Shown here piece after piece: positions 22,318 through 31,019 of a DNA stretch of 64,000 nt. The translations under genes and the position numbers were made by a program. The stretch is taken from contig NC_073692.1 in NCBI RefSeq assembly GCF_029784155.1, forward strand, positions 23,212,444 through 23,276,443, written 5' to 3'. A model generated the notes under the pieces. It searched no databases. It was not told the origin of the DNA and was given only the letters and a program-made list of their open reading frames with translations. How positions within the stretch are numbered: the first letter of the stretch is position 1; every line of letters begins with the position of its first letter. Origin of the DNA: Uranotaenia lowii (taxonomy: Eukaryota; Arthropoda; Insecta; Diptera; Culicidae).

Positions 22318-24975
22318 CTAAACATAAAGAGAACGAATCTCTGCGATGGAAGACTGCATCGATTTGCCTCTGAAGTTGGAGATGATTTTGTTGGCCATCT
22401 CTTCGATCGATTCAATGCCCGCAATCCGATGAAGATCTTCGGTGCTGTGCCAAGGTGGAAGCCGCAAAATCATTTTCAGAACTTTGTTCTGAATCCTCTG
22501 GATGGCTTTCTTCCTCGTCGCGCAGCAGCTAGACCAAATCGGAACTGCATACATGATCGCTGGTCGGAAAACTTGTTTGTAGATGAGCATCTTATTTCGC
22601 AGACACAACCGGGATTTCCTGTTGATGAGAGAATAAAGAGATTTAGTGTATTTATTACATTTAGATTGAATATCTTCAATGTGATTTTTAAAAGTAAGAT
22701 TCCGATCAAGTGTAAGTCCCAAGTACTTCACGTGATCAGACCATTCTAATGAAACCCCATTAAAAGTTATGGAGTGATTTTCATTAGGTTTTAAAAAATT
22801 TGCTCTTGGCTTATGGGGAAATAAAATAAGTTGAGTTTTGGAAGCGTTAGGAGAAATTTTCCACTTTTTCAAGTAATTCAAAAAGGAATTTAAATTTTGT
22901 TGCAATCTACTGCGTACCACCCGTAAATTTCGACCTTTGGCTGAAAGCAAAGTGTCATCAGCAAATAATCTTCTACCTTTTCCTTCTGGTACATCAGGAA
23001 GATCAGAAGTAAAAATATTATATAAAATTGGCCCAAGTATACTACCCTGAGGGACACCAGCTCTAATGGGTGTCCTTTCAGAGCATGAATTTTGATAGCT
23101 TACTTGTAAGGTTCGGCTAGTCAAATAATTTTTAATAATTTTGGTGAGATATACAGGAAAATCAAATCGAGCTAATTTAGCTACTAAACCTTTGTGCCAA
23201 ACACTGTCAAAAGCTTTTTTAATATCAAGAAGAGCAACACCAGTTGAATAACCCTCAGATTTGCTAGCGTTAATCATATTAGTTACACTCAAGAGTTGAT
23301 GTGTAGTAGAATGTCCATGACGAAAACCAAATTGTTCATCAGGGAAAATAGAATTCTGATTAATGTGAATCATCATTCTATTCAAAATAACTCTCTCAAA
23401 TAGTTTACTTAAAGAAGGAAGCAAACTAATTGGTCGATAACTTGAAGGCTCTGAAGCATTTTTTCCAGGTTTCAAAATTGGAGTTATTTTGGCATTTTTC
23501 CATTTATTGGGAAAATAAGCCAAATGAAAACATTTGTTGAAGATTTTAACTAAAAAATTTAAAATGCTTTCAGGCAACTTTTTAATAAGAATATAGAAAA
23601 TCCCATCTTCCCCTGGAGCTTTCATATTTTTAAATTTTTTGAAAATCAATTTAAGTTCATCAATATTTGTCTCACAAGAACTTTCAAACACATTTTGCTT
23701 GGAAAGAATATCATCAAATTCTAGGGAAATTTGAGCATCAATTGGACTTACAACGTTTAAATTAAAATCATGAGCAGACTCAAATTGTTGGGCTAATTTT
23801 TTAGCCTTTTCTGAATTAGTTAAAAGAAGTTTATCCCCATCTTTCAAAGTAGGAATTGGCTTCTGGGGCTTTTTCAAAATTTTAGTTAATTTCCAAAATG
23901 GCTTTGAGTAGGGTTTTATATCCTCTACTGCTTTAGCAAAATTTTCATTACGAATGAAATTTAAACGACGTTTGATCTCTTTTTGAAGGTCGCAATAAAT
24001 TGATTTCAAATAAGGATCCCTAGTACGTTGATATTGGCGTCGACGAATGTTTTTCAGTCGTATCAAAAACTGAAGATCATCATCAATTAAAGGTTGATTA
24101 AATTTTTGTTTAACTTTAGGTATTGAAGCAGCTTTAGCATTGACTATTGAAGTTGTCAAATTTTCTACAGCCAAATCAATATCTTCTATTGAATTCAGTG
24201 GAACGTTGACATCTAAAATACGTTCAATAAAATTCATATATCGCTCCCAGTTAGCCTTTTGAAAATTAAAAGTTGATTTTAAAGGGTTTTCAATGGGACT
24301 TTGAGATAAAGAAAATGTTACTGGAAGGTGGTCTGAATCGAGGTCCGCATGAGTAACTAATTGACTACAATGCTCGCCTAAATCCGTTAGAACCAAATCA
24401 ATTGTGGAGGGATTTCTAATTGAAGAAAAACAAGTATGCCCATTAGGATATTCAACAGTATAATAACCTGCAGAGCAGTCATTAAACAAAATATTCCCAT
24501 TTGAATTTGATGAAATATTATTCCAAGATCGGTGTTTTGCATTAAAGTCACCAATAATAAAAAATTTAGATTTATTTCTGGTGAGTTTTTGTAAATCTCC
24601 CTTCAAAAAATTTTTCTGTTCACCGCTACATTGGAAAGGCAAATATGCGGCAACAATTATAATTTTCCCCATAGAAGTTTCTAATTCAATTCCAATTGTT
24701 TCTAAGACTTTTGTATTGAAAGAAGGAAGAAGTCTAAATTTGAGACGACTATTGATGACAATAGCTACACCCCCACCTTGCCGATCAAGTCGATCATTTC
24801 GTAAAATTTTAAAGAAAGCATTGCTTTTCAAGTTATTGTCTGGCTTTAAAAAAGTTTCAGTGATGGCAGCAATATGTATGTTTTGAGTTTTCAAAAATAA
24901 AAAGAATTCATCTTGGTTAGCCAGCAAAGATCTAGCATTCCAATTCATAATATTTAAACATCTATTTGGATCCAT
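22318..24975 (-). CDS. Jockey-clade LINE ORF2: APE endonuclease and reverse transcriptase
   Basis: An intact 885-codon ORF. APE domain, residues about 8-230: MNWNARSL, ITETFL, GDFNAKH (Asp143, Asn145) and DSDHLP (His216) are all present. RT, about residues 480-740: YRPISLLPSLSKLFERV, FGFRHGHSTTHQL, LDIKKAFDSVWH (Asp590), RAGVPQGSILGP and FADD at 671-674. The C-terminal part has the PAIMYAVPIWS block usual in jockey proteins, and there is no RNase H. The enzyme nicks chromosomal DNA and copies LINE RNA onto the exposed 3' end. The ATG overlaps the end of ORF1 (ATGGATCCAAATAG, shared in two frames), suggesting translational coupling. Confidence 0.95.
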   Translation of the reverse strand: MDPNRCLNIMNWNARSLLANQDEFFLFLKTQNIHIAAITETFLKPDNNLKSNAFFKILRNDRLDRQGGGVAIVINSRLKFRLLPSFNTKVLETIGIELETSMGKIIIVAAYLPFQCSGEQKNFLKGDLQKLTRNKSKFFIIGDFNAKHRSWNNISSNSNGNILFNDCSAGYYTVEYPNGHTCFSSIRNPSTIDLVLTDLGEHCSQLVTHADLDSDHLPVTFSLSQSPIENPLKSTFNFQKANWERYMNFIERILDVNVPLNSIEDIDLAVENLTTSIVNAKAASIPKVKQKFNQPLIDDDLQFLIRLKNIRRRQYQRTRDPYLKSIYCDLQKEIKRRLNFIRNENFAKAVEDIKPYSKPFWKLTKILKKPQKPIPTLKDGDKLLLTNSEKAKKLAQQFESAHDFNLNVVSPIDAQISLEFDDILSKQNVFESSCETNIDELKLIFKKFKNMKAPGEDGIFYILIKKLPESILNFLVKIFNKCFHLAYFPNKWKNAKITPILKPGKNASEPSSYRPISLLPSLSKLFERVILNRMMIHINQNSIFPDEQFGFRHGHSTTHQLLSVTNMINASKSEGYSTGVALLDIKKAFDSVWHKGLVAKLARFDFPVYLTKIIKNYLTSRTLQVSYQNSCSERTPIRAGVPQGSILGPILYNIFTSDLPDVPEGKGRRLFADDTLLSAKGRNLRVVRSRLQQNLNSFLNYLKKWKISPNASKTQLILFPHKPRANFLKPNENHSITFNGVSLEWSDHVKYLGLTLDRNLTFKNHIEDIQSKCNKYTKSLYSLINRKSRLCLRNKMLIYKQVFRPAIMYAVPIWSSCCATRKKAIQRIQNKVLKMILRLPPWHSTEDLHRIAGIESIEEMANKIISNFRGKSMQSSIAEIRSLYV

Positions 24976-26392
24976 TAGGGAATCGTAAAGTCATAATAAT
25001 TTTGTTAGCATAATTAAAAGAAGTTTGGAAAGCTTCAAACATTGAATTTGCTTTCAACATAAGTTGCATCATTTCCATTAAATTTTGATGCAAAAATTTT
25101 AATTTTTCCTCAGTAATCTCACCCAAATCAACAAAATTGTTAGGATCAGAAAATGAAGGAGAAGAACCAGTATTTGAATTTCGGGGATTTTCCCAAGCCT
25201 TCGCATGTACGTTGAGACTTGGTTTTTTCCCATTTTTATTAGTTAAACCTGAAGAGGGAAACCCATTTTCAACCACCTCTGAGAACGATAAACAACGAGT
25301 CTGGGGCGCAGATTCAGCACAGGTAACATTAAAATCACTTCGGGTATTACCCAGCCGTGATTCCAATGTCGACCGAGGCTGACCGCGAACAGGCAGGTTG
25401 TTTGCCGGCCCGACGTGTGAAGACGAAAAAGAGGAAAGAGGAGAAGAAACTTTTCTGGAAACTTTGGGATTTTTCCTAGAAGCAATAATTTTTGCCCTGA
25501 TGGGACAATCTAGCGAATTCGAGGAGTGATTACCTGCGCAATTCGCACACTTAAAAAATTCTGTTTTTGGCTTATCACCACCAAAAAGGCATTTAGATTT
25601 TTCATGATCGAATGAGCCGCAAAACATGCATCTGGCATTCATTCTACAATTTTTAGTGCCATGACAAAAAGCTTGACAACGACGACATTGCGTAATGTTT
25701 TGTAAAAAATTGGTAGAAGATTTACGAAAAGGTTCGAATTTGACTCGACAATGAAACATAAGACGAGCCTTTTCAAGAATTTGCAAATTATTAACCTGAT
25801 CCTTTTTAAAATGGATCAAATAAAGTTCAGGAGCAAAACCAACACTACTGGTATTATTCGTGTTGGTTCTTTTCCTCATTTGAATTACTTGAATTGGAGA
25901 AAAACCTAACAAAGAATTTAATTCAGCTGTGATCTCATCCGGTGTCTGATCGCCAGTGAGACCACGAAGTACAACTTTAAATGGACGATCACTTCTAGCG
26001 TCGTACGTAAAAAATTGGTGTTTTTTATTATTCAAATAATTTAAAACCTTTTGAAAATCATTAAAAGATTCCGCCAAAATACGAGCAGTTCCCCTTCGAC
26101 CGATTTGAAAAGAAATCTTCACATCCTTGACGGAAGTGACGATTTCTTTCCGAAAGGCATTGAAGTCAGGAATCGTGACCGTAATTGGTGGAACCTTTTC
26201 GTTTTTAAGAGTATAAGAAGAAGAAGGTTTCTTAGTACTCTTATCAGAATTAAATATGAATATTTCCTCATCACCGATGTTATGAAGGACATCGAATGAA
26301 TTGGAAATTTCAACTTTTTTGGCAGATGGCCCTGGATTAGGTTCAGCAATCCGTTTTCTTCCGGCCCTTGAGCCGGCCGAAGACTTCCCCAT
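24962..26392 (-). CDS. Jockey-clade LINE ORF1, gag-like zinc-knuckle protein
   Basis: An intact 476-codon ORF. The N-terminus is basic (GRKRIAEPNPGPSAKK). A middle region of about residues 90-225 resembles the RRM-like/PRE_C2HC part of jockey ORF1 proteins (GLTGDQTPDEITAEL, PIQVIQMRKRT). Three CCHC-type knuckles at about 234-300 read CRRCQAFCHGTKNC, CMFCGSFDHEKSKC and CANCAGNHSSNSLDC. The C-terminal third is Ser/Pro/Asn-rich. The product should bind LINE RNA and help form the RNP. Its last codons overlap the ORF2 start by 14 bases. Confidence 0.92.
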   Translation of the reverse strand: MGKSSAGSRAGRKRIAEPNPGPSAKKVEISNSFDVLHNIGDEEIFIFNSDKSTKKPSSSYTLKNEKVPPITVTIPDFNAFRKEIVTSVKDVKISFQIGRRGTARILAESFNDFQKVLNYLNNKKHQFFTYDARSDRPFKVVLRGLTGDQTPDEITAELNSLLGFSPIQVIQMRKRTNTNNTSSVGFAPELYLIHFKKDQVNNLQILEKARLMFHCRVKFEPFRKSSTNFLQNITQCRRCQAFCHGTKNCRMNARCMFCGSFDHEKSKCLFGGDKPKTEFFKCANCAGNHSSNSLDCPIRAKIIASRKNPKVSRKVSSPLSSFSSSHVGPANNLPVRGQPRSTLESRLGNTRSDFNVTCAESAPQTRCLSFSEVVENGFPSSGLTNKNGKKPSLNVHAKAWENPRNSNTGSSPSFSDPNNFVDLGEITEEKLKFLHQNLMEMMQLMLKANSMFEAFQTSFNYANKIIMTLRFPNGSK

Positions 26393-26960
26393 GCTGGAAA
26401 GAAAAGAGAAAAATATGAATAAAATAAAATGAAAATAATTTTAGCACTGAAAAGTGCTGATTGAAAAACAGGTAAGGAAAAAATAAATAATGTAAAAATG
26501 TTCCTGCAGGTACACAGCAACGATACGATGCTCCGGCGTACGTGTTGACGACTCAACGGTACAGATGGAAGTGAGGAACAACCGAACTTATTGCATTGCA
26601 TAGGCCCGCAACGTATGGAGCAAGGAGGGGGGAGGAAAAAGAAACGAAAACACGAGCTGCCTGCGTGCGGTTGCTGTGCAATAATAGCAACAGCAGAAAA
26701 ACCTCGGGTATTCGATCCAGGCACAAACGAGGAGACTCGGGTTTGCTGGGCCTTTTGAATTCGGTTTCCTCAAGAATGTAACAGGAGATGAGTGAGAGAC
26801 ATTCGTTTGGTTTTTTGGATTCGCTGCCTCGAGTGTATATTGCTTCGTGAAGGCGGGCCATGTTGAGAGCGTATGCATCATCGGTTTTGTCGTTTCCGCT
26901 GCCTCAAAGCAACCTTTGCTTCCGAGTAAAGCGTTGAGCGAGAGAAGGTTGATCAATTCA

Positions 26961-27930
26961 TTCTCAACCAAATACAACCACTGCCAAATACCCTCACATG
27001 CCAAATATGGTTCAATTCGCTCGATCAACTCTCCAGTTATACTGAAAATTGTAAAGGAGACCTCTCCTCCCCCTTTACATTCGCCTCTTTAAAGGAGTGA
27101 GGGATACCAAATATTCATAGAAGCATTTCTCGTACCCAAATATCGTTCTATGCCAAATTTGGTTCTATTTGCTGTTGTAGTTCTTGAGTTATGCAGTAAA
27201 AATTGTATGAAACTCCCCTCCCTCTTTCCTTTCTCCCCGCTGGAAGATGGAAGGGGTTTCAAACAATCATCAGAACATGTCAGGTTCCCAAAAACCCGCC
27301 CATGCCAAATTTGGTTCCATTTGCTTAATTAGTTTTTGAGTTATGTAAAAAATTATAAAAGAGGCCCCCTCTTCCCTTTATATCTCTCTACTGGAAGGAG
27401 TGAGTGATCTCAAATAATCATAGAAATATTTTTAGTATCTCAATACCCGCCCATGCCAAATTTGGTACTATTTGCTTAATTAGTTTTTAAGTTATGTAAA
27501 AAAATATGAAAGAGGCTCCCTTGCCCTTTCTACTGAAAAGAGGGAGGGGTCTCAAAAAACCATTGAAACTTCCCATGCAAAATTTGGTTCCAATATCTTG
27601 ATTAGTTTTCGATTTATATGAAAAATTGTAAGGTAGCCCCCCCCTCCTCCATGCCTTTCACCCCACTGAGAGAAGGGAGGGGTACCTTATATTCATGGTA
27701 ATATTCATCGTTCCCGAACACCACCACATGTCAAATTTGATACCATTTGCTTGATTGGTTTTCGAGTTATGCAAAAAAAATTCTTTTATAAGGGAGGCCC
27801 CTCTTCCCCTTCAAGAGAGAGGGAGGGGTCTCAGACCATAATAGGAACCTTCCTCTGCCTCCAATACCCCCACCTGCCAAGTTTCACGCAAATCGAGTCT
27901 ATAGGGAACAGACAGACAGACAGACAGAAG
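26961..27930. repeat. Degenerate tandem modules, right block (about seven units)
   Basis: Units start near 26961, 27092, 27249, 27395, 27540, 27672 and 27824. Each shows a GGAGGGGTCTCA-like start, CCCATGCCAAATTTGG, TTGCTTAATTAGTTTT or a variant, GAGTTATG and a pyrimidine-rich CCCCTC stretch. Unit length varies from about 105 to 155 bp and identity is moderate. The last unit leads into the CAGA run and the element end. Confidence 0.75.
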
Positions 27931-27970
27931 TTCATTTTTATATACATAGATAATTCAGAAAGCCTTTTTT

Positions 27971-28344
27971 TCAGCGCCGATGTGGTCTAGTGGATAGGCT
28001 GGAGCGAGTCTGGTTTTGGTATGCCAGGCGTACTGGGTTCGATTCCCGGTATCGGCAAGAAAAACTTTTGGGTTCGAATCCCATAAGTGGCCGACAGGTA
28101 AGATGTGTTTCCTCGTATAACTGACTATATTATAAGAATGTTCAATCAGTTGCCAGCTGGCCAGGTATATACACGGATGCCGGAATACCTGTAAGTAAAC
28201 TAGCCCACCTGATTGACTCGTTCTTTATAGATTGCATTATAGATTTGTCGAACCAAATAATCTAAGAATGCATGTGAGCCCAATTCAGCCCATACTTAGG
28301 ATGTATCCGTGCACCCATGGTGGATAACCAACATACATACACCA
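27971..28344 (+). mobile_element. tRNA-derived SINE with two B-boxes (374 bp)
   Basis: The head at about 27976-28056 folds partly like a tRNA: acceptor strands GCCGATG and TATCGGC pair, and a T arm is present. The A-box TGGTCTAGTGG (27983-27993) fits TRGYNNARNGG fully, and the B-box GGTTCGATTCC (28036-28046) fits GGTTCGANTCC. A second perfect B-box, GGTTCGAATCC, lies at 28071-28081. The tail ends in CATACATACA. A 16-bp target-site duplication TCAGAAAGCCTTTTTT flanks it (27955-27970 and 28345-28360). The anticodon region is aberrant, so this is a pol III-transcribed SINE rather than a working tRNA gene. It uses its partner LINE's machinery; the partner is not known. Confidence 0.88.
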
Positions 28345-28471
28345 TCAGAAAGCCTTTTTTCGGGGTTCATTTTCCATCAAAAGATATTCAGTTACCTTTT
28401 TTATAGATTGGAGAGGGCACATGTTGAAATTTAAAAATATTAGGAAGAAATTCAATTGATTTTAACAATTA

Positions 28472-29642
28472 CAATAGTTTCTCGATTATATCACGGTCAA
28501 AAAAAATTTCACCGTAAGTTTGGCGAAACCGTGAATTTGGCGAAATTGAAAATTAAACTGAAAATATTTATTTTTATTGTTTTAAATGAATAATTAAAAC
28601 TGTTTTCAGAAGTGAAAACGTTTTGTATCAATAAATTTTGATCATGAGATGTTGTTATCAAAGTTTACTAAACACAAAGGATTGATTTCAGTTCAAACTA
28701 TTCTTGTCTATAGCAATTTTGAGATTTATTTTATTGAAATAAAACCATGTTACATATAAATTTGAAAGTGAACATTTTATTAAAGTGTATTATTTAGTTT
28801 TTATGGAAATTTAACAGTCGTTATCTCTTATGTTCATTTTGAAAAAGAGTTTAAAGAAAACTGCATCAAAAAATATCTTCTGCTAATTTCGAATTTCAAT
28901 ATTTCAATCTTCACACCTTTGGTCAACTGAAAAGTTTATCTTTTCGAAAAATGTTTTGAAAATTTGCTCAACTCAGACTTTTAAAGTGCATTTCTCGATT
29001 TTTTCTTTATGTGCAGATAATCCTTCATTTTTCATATTTAGAAAATCAGAAATATATGTTTTTTTACATATTTGTAAACAAAGCTAATAGAATTTAATTT
29101 TGATAATCAAAATTTATCCATTCAGACAATACTAAAGGCTGCCCAATCGGGATTGCGCAAGCCACCCTTTCAAGTAAACAAATTTAAAAAAAATCGGAGG
29201 CACTTATCTCTTTTCAAGAACGCTTAAATTCACCCACATTTTTATATGATTCGCATAACCAAATATGTTTACTTTTTTTAAGCGGCTCGCTAAGCACAAA
29301 TAACAACACTAGCATTTGCGTGACGTTAAAATACTTAGTCGATTATTACACATGTTTTTAAAATTGAATGACGATTTTTAAAACTATATAGTTAAAGTAA
29401 GCAGTTCATTGACATTTTCATGTTATTGAATACTTTTAAACCGTAACATAAACCATTAAAAATATCATGGACAAAGACGCTCTACGCTTTTGAAAGAAAA
29501 TTAAGGTCCTGAAAATGTTTTCTGAATGATTTCTAAAAAAGTGTGATAAAATCGAAACAATAACCGTGATAAATAGAGCGTGAATTATTTGATCGAGGCA
29601 AGTATTGATAAAATCGAACAGTGATAAATCGAAAAACTACTG
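28472..29642. mobile_element. Pogo/Tigger-like DNA element remnant without transposase
   Basis: CAATAGTTTCTCGATTATAT at 28472 and the inverse of CAGTAGTTTTTCGATTTATC at 29642 form imperfect terminal inverted repeats of about 22 bp. TA lies outside each (28470-28471 and 29643-29644). Internal copies of the theme (CGTGAATTTGGCGAAAT, CGTGATAAATAGAGCGTG) occur near each end. The CAGTAG..TCGA terminus and TA target resemble pogo/Tigger elements. No transposase ORF survives. Confidence 0.6.
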
Positions 29643-29700
29643 TATTTTAAATTTAAAACATGACTTTGTCAAAAAACCAGTAATGTCAAAAACGATATTA

Positions 29701-29728
29701 AAGAGTGATACGGTCAAAATTTGGTCAA
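29701..29728. repeat. Left terminal inverted repeat of the mariner
   Basis: Starts AAGAGTGATACGG. It matches the reverse complement of 30990-31017 at 27 of 28 positions (A/G difference at position 4). It would be bound by the transposase N-terminal domain. Confidence 0.9.
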
Positions 29729-29857
29729 TATCAACTTGACGTCATTCTTTCAATCTTGCATTTAAAAAACCTGAACACTCCTCATTTTGAAGGTGTGTGT
29801 GTGTGTGTAGAATGTTGCTCTTATTTTGATTTTGGAATTCACTCTTCAGTTGTCAAA

Positions 29858-30847
29858 ATGCCGTCCAAGGAAGAAGAGCAGCGTATCAAAATTTTGCTCG
29901 CGCATCGCGGAAATCCGAGCTACTCGCACGCAAAGCTGGCAAAATCGCTAAAAGTTGCCAAATCAACCGTTACAAACGTAATTAAAGTGTTTGGGGAACG
30001 TTTGTCGACAGCCAGAAAGTCTGGATCGGAGGGAAATCGTAAACCGGAAGCCGCTGAGACGACAAAGAGAGTTGCCGGTAGTTTCAAGCAAAACCCTAAC
30101 CTATCTCTCCGAAATGCCGCAAATAAGCTGGGTGTATCGTCTACAACCGTGCATCGAGCCAAAATACGAGCCGGACTATCGACTTACAAGAAGGTAGTGG
30201 CTCCAAATCGCGATGATAATCAAAATACGACGGCCAATGTGCGATCCCGGAGGCTGTACACGACGATGCTGACGAAGTTTGACTGCGTGGTAATGGACGA
30301 CGAAACCTACGTCAAAGCCGACTACAAGCAGCTTCCGGGACAGGAGTTTTATACGGCAAAAGGAAGGGGGAAGGTAGCAAATATTTTCAAGCACATGAAA
30401 CTGTCAAAGTTCGCGAAGAAATATCTGGTTTGGCAAGCCATCTGTACCTGTGGCTTGAAAAGCAGCATTTTCATAGTTTCCGGGACTGTCTAAGAAATTT
30501 ACGTGAAATAGTGTTTGAATAAACGTCTGCTGCCTTTCGTGAAGAAACACGTTTCTTCCGTACTGTTTTGGCCGGATTTGGCATCTTGCCATTACGGTAA
30601 AAAGGCCATGGAGTGGTACGCCGCCAACAACGTGTAGGTGGCTCCCAAGGACATGAACTCTCCCAACACGTCAGAGCTCCGCCCAATTGAGAAATACTGT
30701 GCTATTGTCAAGCGGAACCTAAAGAAGACCAAAAAAACTGCTAAGGACGAGCAGCAGTTCAAGGCAAGCTGGCTTCCTGCGGTGAAGAAGGTGGACATGG
30801 TGGCTGTACATCTGTACATCACATGTAAATCTGATGACAGGGGTTAA
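29858..30847 (+). pseudogene. Mariner transposase (D,D37E), three nonsense codons
   Basis: The 330-codon frame from MPSKEEEQ has TAA at 30491-30493, TAG at 30509-30511 and TAG at 30635-30637. The N-terminal half has two helix-turn-helix-like segments (YSHAKLAKSLKVAKSTVTNV and LSLRNAANKLGVSSTTVHRA) that would bind the inverted repeats. The DDE domain shows VVMDDETYVKAD (first Asp), FWPDLASCHYG (second Asp) and RPIEKY (catalytic Glu); 37 positions lie between the second Asp and the Glu. A short stretch after the first stop has lost conserved sequence. Length is close to the usual 330-350 residues. The ORF track reading frame opens earlier, at 29705, inside the inverted repeat; ATG 29858 is the better start. 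Confidence 0.9.
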
Positions 30848-30989
30848 GCGTAAGACCCGGCAATTCGGATTTGGAAAAGCGGAAGCCTAACTGAATAGTT
30901 TTCCTGAACTTTATACTAGTTAAACTTGAAAAAGAAATTTAATTTGATTTTTTAAATCAACGATTTCACCGATTTACACGCGTTTTCCC

Positions 30990-31017
30990 TTGACCAAATT
31001 TTGACCGTATCACCCTT
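30990..31017. repeat. Right terminal inverted repeat of the mariner
   Basis: Ends CCGTATCACCCTT followed by the TA target duplicate at 31018-31019. It is the inverse of the left repeat with one substitution. Confidence 0.9.
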
Positions 31018-31019
31018 TA

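Larger units (their letters stand above)
22066..26576 (-). mobile_element. Full-length Juan-like jockey-clade LINE (4.5 kb)
   Basis: A complete minus-strand LINE: 5' UTR 26576-26393, ORF1 26392-24962, ORF2 24975-22318, 3' UTR 22317-22086 and an A-tail of about 20 (T run ending at 22085). The 13-bp target-site duplication AACAACCGAACTT is at 22053-22065 and 26577-26589. Both ORFs are open. Family recognition rests on the ORF2 sequence style and the two overlapping ORFs of mosquito Juan elements. Intact ORFs, TSD and tail mark it as young and possibly competent; whether it is active cannot be told from one copy. Confidence 0.93.
20055..27951. mobile_element. Large modular repeat element (starts CTAGCTGACCCGG)
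   Basis: The left end at 20055 reads ACTAGCTGACCCGG followed by TGTGCTTTGCTACACC. The right end, near 27905-27951, has a CAGA repeat and then AAGTTCATTTTTATATACAT. Between them lie degenerate modules of about 130-150 bp, each containing a form of CATGCCAAATTTGGTTCCAT, then GAGTTATG, then a run of C-rich CCCCTC, before 22050 and after 26960. The modules are split by a complete Juan-like LINE, and an RT fragment sits near the left end. From memory this combination of ends is widespread in insects, but I cannot name the superfamily. Treating it as one unit is inferred from modules on both sides of the LINE. Confidence 0.55.
29701..31017 (+). mobile_element. ITmD37E-type mariner, complete but inactivated (1317 bp)
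   Basis: Terminal inverted repeats of about 28 bp lie at 29701-29728 (AAGAGTGATACGGTCAAAAT...) and 30990-31017 and differ by one substitution. TA is duplicated at 29699-29700 and 31018-31019. The transposase frame runs from 29858 to 30847 with three nonsense codons and no frameshift. The D-to-E spacing of 37 residues places it with the D37E group known from mosquitoes. Confidence 0.9.

Noticed and set aside
26541..26576. Inr+DPE promoter at the Juan-like LINE 5' end
   Set aside because: The Inr-like TCACTT is imperfect and the only DPE-like AGTCG is at about +20, not +28.
27976..28056. A genuine tRNA gene
   Set aside because: The anticodon loop is not of normal size, a SINE body follows and a 16-bp target-site duplication encloses the unit.
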